NCBI RefSeq assembly: GCF_028276765.1
Contig: NZ_JAPYVU010000018.1
Location: 1 to 34,426 of the forward strand
Direction: 5' to 3'
From: Sulfurihydrogenibium sp.
GTDB lineage: Bacteria; Aquificota; Aquificia; Aquificales; Hydrogenothermaceae
Length of the DNA stretch: 34,426 nucleotides
The stretch's first letter is position 1, and each line of letters begins with the position of its first letter. The position numbers were made by a program, and so were the translations under genes. The notes below the pieces were generated by a model. It ran no database searches, was not told where the DNA came from, and saw only the letters and a list, made by a program, of their open reading frames with translations. Below are positions 6,056 to 12,538 of the stretch, piece after piece.

Positions 6056-7716
6056 CAGTTTGCACAGCTTGGGTCAGGGTATTTATAGTCCGCCACTTCA
6101 GACACTTCCGACCCTGACAGGCGGTATTTTGGAAGTGTCATAGTCCCTGTACCAAGCACAGGAACTAACCTGTTAACCACTGCTATCCAATCCCCTAAAA
6201 CGATTATTTGTTTTAAGGGAGAAAGATCTCTGTATGATCTTTCAAGACAGCAGAAGGCTAAGGCTATGGAAAGAACTTGCCAGCTTTTATGTCCGCTTGT
6301 AGGCAGACCCCTCACCTGTTCCTTCCGTTGGTTTAAAGGTTGTTGGGTAGCTGTCTTGCTCTTTCCACTTTCTAAACGTGAAACGTGAGATGTGAAACGT
6401 GAGACGTGGTTTTGTAGTGTTTTTAGGTTTTTTCTTAATTTTGCTAATTTACTTTTTAGTTTATTTCTCTTGTATTCATTGTTTTCTTCTTTTAACTTTT
6501 GTTTTAATTTTGCGATATTATCTTCAATTTTTGCTATAGTGTATGATAGAAAGTCGGTATCATTTAAAAGTTCTTTATAATTCTTAGGCAATTTCTCTTT
6601 AAATCCAAATCCTCTTCTTGCTATTACGTAAGCTCCTGCTATATCTTTGTCTATGTTGTATTGCGGAGAGTATTTTAATTTTCCAATTACTGATGTGTAT
6701 GCAGGATTGACTTTTATTATTTCTATCCCGTTTCTTTTTGCTAATATTTCTATTTTGTTTAACAGTCTTTTATAGCTCCACTTTTGTAGTCTAATTCTTA
6801 ATTTTGTAAATCCGTCTCCTTTTTTACCCTTTGGTAGTTTTTCTAAATTCTCAATAGCAATAGCTTTATTCTCTTCTTTTGCTATCTCTATTATCTTATA
6901 TGCTATTTGCCATTCTAAGTATTGTCTTTTTTCTGAGTTTGCTTCTAATAATTCGTTTAAATCAATTCTTTCGTATTTCTCTAAATTTCCGTTTTTAGTT
7001 GCAAAAGCTAATGCTAAATGAAATGGGTATGCGTTTACGTCTATGCCTATTATTCCATTGTCTTTCTTGATTTTTATAGATGGTAGTTTTTCTTCTATGG
7101 ATATAAAAGCATATAGATTACCGTTTTTTACTTTTAGTCTGACTGAATATGGGAACCATTCTTTGTATTTATATGCATTTTCAAGCATGAACATAAAATC
7201 TATCCATTTGTCTTTTTCTCTTCTGACATCTCTAATTACTTTTGCGTAGATATATTGTCTGTCTCCTATGTTTATTCTCAAATAAAGCTCATTATCTATC
7301 CACTCAAATCTTAGATTTAGATTTCCTTGTCTAGATTTATCTCCTCTTGAATATAAATTTCCTTGTCTGCTTTCTTTCCATTTTGCTTTTAACTGTTTTC
7401 TTCTTTTTCCTGTTAGGTGGTTTTTCTTTAATTGTTCAAACACTTTCCTTGAGCCAAATATAAGCTTTTTTGGATTTTGACCTCTTTCTTTACATGATGA
7501 AATGGTGGATTGTGCTAAGAGTATTGCATCATCTGAGTACCTTGTGTTTATGTCAAATAGTTTTGATAGTGTCTTTTTTAGATCTTTTCTTTTTTCGCCT
7601 TCCAATAATCTCTGGTATGCATATCTCATAGCAGATGAGAATCTACGCATTAAATCTAATATAGTTTCTCTATCTTGCGTATTTTGGAATTCAAGTAGGC
7701 ATTGGAGTGTTGTCAT
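6055..7716 (-). CDS. tnpB: TnpB-like RNA-guided nuclease lacking a zinc ribbon
   Basis: The 553-residue reading frame contains a TnpB/OrfB-type RuvC domain. Catalytic candidates are Asp226 in GIDVNAY (RuvC-I), Glu289 in AIENLEKL (RuvC-II) and Asp358 in DKDIAGAYVIARR (RuvC-III). Between motifs II and III, where TnpB usually has a four-cysteine zinc ribbon, the sequence NPAYTSVIGKLKYSPQYNID has no cysteine. The true protein probably ends near residue 436: the last 117 residues begin with the heptanucleotide repeat (HVSRFTSHVSR) and then read through the structured RNA. The family cleaves DNA at sites specified by its omega RNA. No tnpA is present. The ribosome binding site is weak. An internal duplication (SRQGNL twice, about residues 117-133) is visible. 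Confidence 0.82.
   Translation of the reverse strand: MTTLQCLLEFQNTQDRETILDLMRRFSSAMRYAYQRLLEGEKRKDLKKTLSKLFDINTRYSDDAILLAQSTISSCKERGQNPKKLIFGSRKVFEQLKKNHLTGKRRKQLKAKWKESRQGNLYSRGDKSRQGNLNLRFEWIDNELYLRINIGDRQYIYAKVIRDVRREKDKWIDFMFMLENAYKYKEWFPYSVRLKVKNGNLYAFISIEEKLPSIKIKKDNGIIGIDVNAYPFHLALAFATKNGNLEKYERIDLNELLEANSEKRQYLEWQIAYKIIEIAKEENKAIAIENLEKLPKGKKGDGFTKLRIRLQKWSYKRLLNKIEILAKRNGIEIIKVNPAYTSVIGKLKYSPQYNIDKDIAGAYVIARRGFGFKEKLPKNYKELLNDTDFLSYTIAKIEDNIAKLKQKLKEENNEYKRNKLKSKLAKLRKNLKTLQNHVSRFTSHVSRLESGKSKTATQQPLNQRKEQVRGLPTSGHKSWQVLSIALAFCCLERSYRDLSPLKQIIVLGDWIAVVNRLVPVLGTGTMTLPKYRLSGSEVSEVADYKYPDPSCAN
6070..6310 (-). ncRNA. candidate omega RNA (guide RNA scaffold) of TnpB
   Basis: A ladder of hairpins lies at the 3' end of tnpB in the same sense: 6291-6296/6303-6308, 6222-6228/6236-6242 (7 bp), 6192-6201/6210-6219 (10 bp), 6146-6150/6158-6162 and 6101-6109/6131-6139 (9 bp). 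Two of these stems contain a U-G pair on the minus strand that would be a C-A mismatch on the plus strand, so pairing is kept only in the tnpB-sense transcript. The loop of the 9-bp hairpin contains 8 nt (6111-6118) perfectly complementary to 6073-6080 downstream, giving a pseudoknot. TnpB omega RNAs overlap the tnpB 3' end and carry such a pseudoknot near the guide. RNA ends are unknown. Confidence 0.68.
6374..6409. repeat. heptanucleotide tandem repeat (CGTGAAA/CGTGAGA)n
   Basis: About five units of 7 bp, CGTGAAA, CGTGAGA, TGTGAAA, CGTGAGA, CGTGG. It lies exactly where the conserved part of TnpB ends, and is translated as HVSRFTSHVSR. Related arrays are at 29219-29249 and 31871-31906. Confidence 0.85.
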
Positions 7717-7779
7717 CTTTAATTACTCTCTTTTCTTACTATTTACAATTTTACACTTTTTGTTTTATATATTATCAAT

Positions 7780-7805
7780 ATACGCTTTTTTACACTTTTT
7801 TACAG
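7780..7805 (-). repeat. left terminal inverted repeat of the TnpB element
   Basis: On the minus strand two perfect 10-bp units TGTAAAAAAG are followed by CGTATATTGA. It pairs with 6030-6055 in inverse orientation (24 of 26 positions). A further partial unit (TGTAAAATTG) lies inside at about 7746-7755. Confidence 0.75.
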
Positions 7806-7825
7806 AAAATAGCAACTGTTGTGCA

Positions 7826-7832
7826 CCTCCTT
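7826..7832 (-). promoter_or_regulatory. orphan ribosome binding site after the porin gene
   Basis: AAGGAGG immediately after the porin stop codon is followed by GTGCAC, exactly as in the site in front of the porin gene itself (AGGAGGTGCAC at about 9262-9272). No suitable gene follows; the TnpB element begins about 20 bp further on. Confidence 0.5.
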
Positions 7833-7833
7833 T

Positions 7834-9258
7834 TTAAAATCCGTGTGCTCCATGGGCACCAATTGCTAAGTTAAACTGCAGAATAACCTCATGAATGGGT
7901 TTTCTTTCCAAATTTTCTGTAAACAAGCTTTTGTCGTAGTTATACTGAAGTCTGATTCTTGAAAACTCGCTTGGCAAAAAGTCTATCATAGCAGAGTATT
8001 TATACATATTGTCCGGCAGGCTCCTGTTTCTACCGTTTACAAATACATCATTTTTATTGATTAAATCATATCTCAAACCGGCTCTCCATCTTTGGGCAAA
8101 TTTATAGATACCTTCGACATAAAATCCTACCTGTTTTTTTTCAAGTTTTGGAGTTTGAAGGTTTCCACTGTTGTCATAACCAAACCTTGTTCCATCAAAC
8201 TTTCTATAGATATATTCAGACTGTAAAAGTAAATATCTGTAAGAGTCTAACGTGTGTCTTGTTGTCAGCTCAAATCCATAAATTTTCGTATCGCCAGATA
8301 GTGCATGAGGGTTGTCATCTTCTAAATGGTTAATTCTTGTTTTTCCTTGTGCACATGATACACCTGTCAAGATTGAAGTATTGCCTATGTCAAAAGATGG
8401 TTTGATGAAAAATGTAAATAGATTTGGCTTTTTGGTGTCGCTGATTTTTATATTATCTCCGCTCCCATCTTTTTTAGTGTTGACAATAAATCCATTTCTG
8501 TTAAAGTTGTTTTCATTATCTCCTTGGAAGACTTCAAAGCCGGTTAAAAGATAAAATGGAGTTGGTGCAAGCCACGATAATTGAATGCCTGTTTCGTTTA
8601 GATTTTCTTCTCCAAAAACAGCTCTGTATATCAAAGGTGCGTCTGCAAAGTTCCAAACGTGATGGTGTTGCTTATTTAGCCTTCCAAACTCGCTATAAAA
8701 TTTACCACCTTTTAGCTTTAAGTTATAGGGCAAATCTCTTGTTTGAAAATATCCTTCTTCAATTTCAAAGCTATCTTTACCAAGATGAAAAACACCAACC
8801 AAATCAAAGTATGGGTCAACTGCTGAAGATATATACATTTCAGAATAATTGAAGTTAAAACCTCTTTCAGCATTATATGGCGCGTGACCATGACTATGAT
8901 CTCCGTGACTATGGAAAAATCCATGATTAAATCCTGGAATTTGAATAGATTTGTAGGTATCATCTGTAAGACTTCTGCTTACATAAGAAAAGTCTGTAAT
9001 CAAAGATATATCAGGTACAAACTTAGCCTGCGAGAATGGATTAGATAGTATTTTATCAATGGTGCTTTCTGTTTGTAAGTTTTGTAATTTTTCCTTTGTC
9101 TGATTTAAAACTTCCTGTTGTTGCTCTAACTGGTTCAATCTTTCTTGAAGTTTATTTATAATCTCCCTTTGTTTTTCGAGCTCTTTTTTTAACTCCTCTA
9201 TGTCTTCTGCGTATGAAAATGTAAATAACGCCAACGTTGCAAGTAAGTATTTTTTCAT
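7834..9258 (-). CDS. outer-membrane porin-like protein with a His-rich loop
   Basis: The 474-residue protein has a signal peptide (MKKYLLATLALFTFSYA), a periplasmic coiled coil (about 19-70, ELEKQREIINKLQERLNQLE), and a long region of alternating beta strands ending in phenylalanine, as in outer-membrane barrels. A loop at about residues 116-127 reads HSHGDHSHGHAPY, and the C-terminus has GAHGAHGF; both suit zinc binding. I do not recognise a named family with certainty. Position between a small His/Cys protein and a ZnuA-type binding protein suggests it lets zinc through the outer membrane or captures it. A strong site (AGGAGG) precedes the ATG at 9258. Confidence 0.8.
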   Translation of the reverse strand: MKKYLLATLALFTFSYAEDIEELKKELEKQREIINKLQERLNQLEQQQEVLNQTKEKLQNLQTESTIDKILSNPFSQAKFVPDISLITDFSYVSRSLTDDTYKSIQIPGFNHGFFHSHGDHSHGHAPYNAERGFNFNYSEMYISSAVDPYFDLVGVFHLGKDSFEIEEGYFQTRDLPYNLKLKGGKFYSEFGRLNKQHHHVWNFADAPLIYRAVFGEENLNETGIQLSWLAPTPFYLLTGFEVFQGDNENNFNRNGFIVNTKKDGSGDNIKISDTKKPNLFTFFIKPSFDIGNTSILTGVSCAQGKTRINHLEDDNPHALSGDTKIYGFELTTRHTLDSYRYLLLQSEYIYRKFDGTRFGYDNSGNLQTPKLEKKQVGFYVEGIYKFAQRWRAGLRYDLINKNDVFVNGRNRSLPDNMYKYSAMIDFLPSEFSRIRLQYNYDKSLFTENLERKPIHEVILQFNLAIGAHGAHGF

Positions 9259-9311
9259 AGTGCACCTCCTGTTTTTAATTTTAAAAAGTTAAATCGTAAA
9301 AAGTTTAGATA

Positions 9312-9593
9312 TCAAGCTAATACAGGAGGTGCTCTTGGATTTTTATTAGATGTTTTTTGAGATTTTAAGATTGACGTTTTGAATATTATTGGAAAATCTT
9401 GATTAAAAGTTTGTATCTCATAAAAAAATTCAAGAGAATTTGGGTCTTCTGATTGTTGGTTTAGTTGCAGTATACAAACCTGACAGTCAGTATGATGTTT
9501 TCCATCCTTATGATGGTGTGTTATAGTTAAACTATTTGCAATTAATAGTATTATGCTTATTAATAAGCTAAGAATTCTGCTTAGTTTTAACAT
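9312..9593 (-). CDS. small secreted His/Cys protein (DUF2946-like)
   Basis: This 93-residue protein has an N-terminal signal or membrane segment (about 5-24) followed by THHHKDGKHHTDCQVC, a dense histidine stretch with a CxxC motif. It ends NPRAPPVLA, a tail seen in small DUF2946-type proteins near metal transport genes. A metal-binding or metal-sensing periplasmic role is inferred. It is the first gene of the zinc operon, 53 bp before the porin-like gene, and starts just downstream of the Zur-like dyad. The family call is from motif similarity only. Confidence 0.65.
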   Translation of the reverse strand: MLKLSRILSLLISIILLIANSLTITHHHKDGKHHTDCQVCILQLNQQSEDPNSLEFFYEIQTFNQDFPIIFKTSILKSQKTSNKNPRAPPVLA

Positions 9594-9601
9594 GATAATA
9601 T

Positions 9602-9614
9602 TGTTATTATAACA
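9602..9614. promoter_or_regulatory. Zur-like dyad overlapping a -10 box
   Basis: TGTTAT-N-ATAACA is a perfect 6-1-6 dyad that closely resembles the core of the enterobacterial Zur box (TGTTATA-N-TATAACA). On the minus strand TATAAT (9606-9611) lies inside it, so binding would block transcription of the metal operon. No convincing -35 is seen. Confidence 0.55.
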
Positions 9615-9677
9615 TATACGTCGGGTGAGAAATTTAAAAAACCTGGAGATTCTTTTGTTGCCGGCAGCGGGTGACAG
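9615..9677. repeat. MITE-like dispersed repeat, single end
   Basis: TATACGTCGGGTGAGAAATT, the terminal sequence of the family, is followed by GGAGATTCTTTTGTTGCCGG and GGTGACAG, degenerate versions of the usual inner sequence. It abuts the zinc-operon promoter. Nothing else is evident between 9678 and 9776. Confidence 0.75.
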
Positions 9678-9776
9678 CGTTAGATGACTTTGTCTTCATG
9701 ATGGCTTTATTGGAGGCTTTATTTTCAAAGTTTATAAAAATCACTTATTTCTCACTTGAAATTAATAACAAAATAT

Positions 9777-10517
9777 TTAATTTCCAATCTCTTTCTCTAC
9801 CAAACTACAAAATCGTTCATAATCTTCTTTTGTATCGATGCCGACGGTATCCTTAGAAGCTTTGGCAAGTTTTATTTTGTAGCCATTGTATAAAAATCTT
9901 AGCTGTTCTAACTTTTCTACTTCTTCTATTGGTGCAGGTTTAAGATTGTATGAAAAATCTATCAATGCTTTTTTATGATAGCCATAAATGCCTAAGTGTT
10001 TTTTTGGAGTAAGAGTTTTTAACATCTGATTAAAATCTAAATCCCTATAAAATGGAATTGGACTTCTTGAAAAGTAGATGGCAAAATCGTCTTTATCAGA
10101 AATAACTTTAACTATGTTTGGATTTAAATAATCATCTTCTTTTTCTATTGGATAATACAAAGTTGCAACAGGAGAATCTTTTAACAGGTCAAAAAGCTTG
10201 ACTATATCTCCAGGGTCAATGAGTGGCTCGTCGCCTTGAACGTTGACTATATAGTCTAAATCTTTATCTTTTACTGCGTAAGCTATCCTGTCTGAACCAC
10301 TTTTTAAATCCGATGGTGTAAGAATAATTTCAATTGGATAATCTTTCAAAATTTCTATAAATTCTTGACTATCGCAGGCAACTATTACAGGTATCTCCGT
10401 TTTAAGACAGTTTTCAACAGTCCAAGCAATTACAGGCTTTCCATTTACTGGCAAAAGTAGCTTATCTTTTAATCTTGTAGAACCTTTCCTTGCCGGTATA
10501 ACAATAGCTTTTCTCAT
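9777..10517 (-). CDS. kdsB: 3-deoxy-manno-octulosonate cytidylyltransferase (CMP-KDO synthetase)
   Basis: KdsB activates KDO with CTP for lipid A-core synthesis in the cytoplasm. The 246-residue length is normal. The N-terminal nucleotide-binding motif IPARKGSTRLKDKLL and the metal/substrate motif VNVQGDEPLI near residue 95 are characteristic. It begins one base after the stop codon of the GH57 glucanotransferase gene, without its own clear ribosome binding site, so it is translationally coupled as the last gene of the sugar operon. Confidence 0.95.
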   Translation of the reverse strand: MRKAIVIPARKGSTRLKDKLLLPVNGKPVIAWTVENCLKTEIPVIVACDSQEFIEILKDYPIEIILTPSDLKSGSDRIAYAVKDKDLDYIVNVQGDEPLIDPGDIVKLFDLLKDSPVATLYYPIEKEDDYLNPNIVKVISDKDDFAIYFSRSPIPFYRDLDFNQMLKTLTPKKHLGIYGYHKKALIDFSYNLKPAPIEEVEKLEQLRFLYNGYKIKLAKASKDTVGIDTKEDYERFCSLVEKEIGN

Positions 10518-10518
10518 T

Positions 10519-12537
10519 TTACAATACAGATAACTTAAACTTTATGTAAAGCTCTTTTTGAAAATCTGTTAAAAATCCAATGGTTAAGCCTTGGTTTGTA
10601 ATATCAACACCTTTTTCCGATTGGCTGATTGTGTTGATTGGATAGCTAAATATATCGCAATCTTTTACAGATTCTATAATGATCGTTTTATTTGTAAACT
10701 CATCAAATATAGAAAATTTATTGCTTTTTCCATGATAGATTGGCTGTCTGAACCTCTCTTCTAAATTTGCAAAATGGAAGTTAAATTCCAACAAGTATTT
10801 TAAAGGATTTTCGTATCTTGTTGTAAGGTTTACAATATACTCTATTGTACTTCCTTTAATAAAGTATTTTTTAACAAGAGTTGAATCATACTTTTTGTCT
10901 AAGTAAATACCACCTTCTCGTTTAAAAATGATTTCTTCGTTTACGTATTCAATATTAAATGGCTGGTTTGCAAAGTCCGAAAACTCTCTAAAACTACATC
11001 TATAAAAACTGTCTAAACTAAAGCTCTCATCTGTAATATGGTCTATAAATGAGTTTTTGTTATACCAATCGTAAATCAGCAAATCTTTTGCTTTTTCTGG
11101 GTCTATCGTCGTTTGCATCTCGTGAATTGTTGAGATTCCTTCATCGTTATGATTGCTTGATTGATTTGTTTGAAGTAGCTTATAGTGATATCCTTCTTTT
11201 CTTCTTGTTAAAGTGTTTTGAAAATTAAACTCTTTATCTTTAATTGAAAGCTCTGTTAGCTGACCTGCTTCTTTGCTATCAAAAATCAATATTAAATTAT
11301 CTGTATGAACTTTTACCTCTTCGTATCCATCGTAATTTATATCTTTAATTTCAACTTTTTTATGTTTTTTTGTTATTTTTTCAATCTCTTTTTCTGCTTT
11401 TATGATAAATCTGTAAGCATTATTTCTTAAGTTTGGAAGATAAAGACCACCAAAAATTCCGTGCCATAAAACATCATTACATTGAGATTTTAAAAGATTG
11501 TCTAAAAAAGCTTGGTTTTTCTTATAATCTCTGTAAGAGATTGACAAGTCTAAAAATCTTTTATGTATCCTGTTTGATTCTGGATATTTTACTAAAAAGT
11601 TGTGCCATATGTTGCCTTTTACAAACTTTTCAAACTCTCGACTCATGTCGTTTTTTTCTAAAAATTCTTTTAATTTTTCAAACTTTTCAAAATCTTCTGC
11701 AAATAAGCTCCATTCTCCCATTTCATGGTATGAAGTGATAGGAAGGTAAGCTATTCCAAGTGGTTTTTGATTTTCTGAATATTCTTGATAGTGGGTAAAT
11801 TCGATGTTCTTTGAGTTTGAAATTTCACTTAAAAAATTTTCTAACCAACCTTGCTGATAAACCCACTGGTAAGTTTTTGGCCAAATTCCAAACTTTTCTC
11901 CATCATCAAAAATTATTCCAGCTGGATTTTCAATGTTTGGCAAAGTATACAGATATTCTTTTATTTTATCGACTGTTTTAAACGGGATTAAATATCTAAG
12001 ATTTTTATCTATTGGAAAAAGTTTTACTTTGTAGCCGTTTGACTCTGTAATGTAATATCCATAAAGATTTTCTTTTCTAAATCCTGCTGACAAGAAATGA
12101 TAATCATCTACAATCACATAGTCAATTCCAAGATTTACAATATCCGGTACGATGCTACTGTCCCAAACCCTTTCTGTAAGCCATAATCCTTTTGGTGTCT
12201 GGTCAAAGTTTTCTTTGATAAATTTATTTAACTTCTCAATTTGATATTTTCTATCATCTGACGGGATGGCTGCAAGGATTGGCTCGTAGTATCCACCACT
12301 GAAAAATTCTATCTGACCGTTAAATGCTAAATCTTGAAGAAGTTTAAATGTTTCTTTACTATAATTTTTTATGTACTCTAAAAGCCATCCTGAGTAATGA
12401 ACTGCAAACTTAAATTTTGGATATTTTTTAGCTGTTTTTAAAAAAGGTTTATAAGCCTTTTCTATAGCTTCATCAAGTACTTCATAAAAGTTTTCAACCG
12501 GCTGATGACAATGTATTCCAAATAGTAATTTAACCAT
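10519..12537 (-). CDS. GH57 4-alpha-glucanotransferase/alpha-amylase
   Basis: This 672-residue enzyme belongs to glycoside hydrolase family 57, in the subgroup of Thermococcus 4-alpha-glucanotransferase (usually about 660 residues). The N-terminal HCHQPVENF motif is typical; the nucleophile Glu122 is in LWLTERVWDS and the acid/base Asp is in IIFDDGEKFG (about 211-212). The C-terminal half fits the beta-rich domains of this subgroup. It disproportionates or shortens alpha-1,4-glucans, probably glycogen. I chose the ATG at 12537, which begins MVKLLFGIHCHQ and sits one base after the upstream stop; a longer frame starting 24 bases earlier is not conserved. Confidence 0.88.
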   Translation of the reverse strand: MVKLLFGIHCHQPVENFYEVLDEAIEKAYKPFLKTAKKYPKFKFAVHYSGWLLEYIKNYSKETFKLLQDLAFNGQIEFFSGGYYEPILAAIPSDDRKYQIEKLNKFIKENFDQTPKGLWLTERVWDSSIVPDIVNLGIDYVIVDDYHFLSAGFRKENLYGYYITESNGYKVKLFPIDKNLRYLIPFKTVDKIKEYLYTLPNIENPAGIIFDDGEKFGIWPKTYQWVYQQGWLENFLSEISNSKNIEFTHYQEYSENQKPLGIAYLPITSYHEMGEWSLFAEDFEKFEKLKEFLEKNDMSREFEKFVKGNIWHNFLVKYPESNRIHKRFLDLSISYRDYKKNQAFLDNLLKSQCNDVLWHGIFGGLYLPNLRNNAYRFIIKAEKEIEKITKKHKKVEIKDINYDGYEEVKVHTDNLILIFDSKEAGQLTELSIKDKEFNFQNTLTRRKEGYHYKLLQTNQSSNHNDEGISTIHEMQTTIDPEKAKDLLIYDWYNKNSFIDHITDESFSLDSFYRCSFREFSDFANQPFNIEYVNEEIIFKREGGIYLDKKYDSTLVKKYFIKGSTIEYIVNLTTRYENPLKYLLEFNFHFANLEERFRQPIYHGKSNKFSIFDEFTNKTIIIESVKDCDIFSYPINTISQSEKGVDITNQGLTIGFLTDFQKELYIKFKLSVL

Positions 12538-12538
12538 C

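Larger units (their letters stand above)
6020..7810 (-). mobile_element. TnpB-bearing element with terminal inverted repeats
   Basis: The element contains one gene, tnpB, without tnpA. It lies inside a metal-uptake operon, between the porin-like gene and znuA. The ends carry 26-bp inverted repeats (6030-6055, 7780-7805) composed of 10-bp iterons, unlike the subterminal hairpins of IS200/IS605. The outer limits are inferred from these repeats. Confidence 0.7.

Noticed and set aside
6374-6409. CRISPR-like array from the repeated CGTGARA units
   Set aside because: The units are 7 bp and contiguous without spacers; this is a simple tandem repeat.
8556-8852. 98-codon plus-strand frame inside the porin-like gene
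   Set aside because: Opposite-strand shadow; composition and lack of start signals argue against coding.
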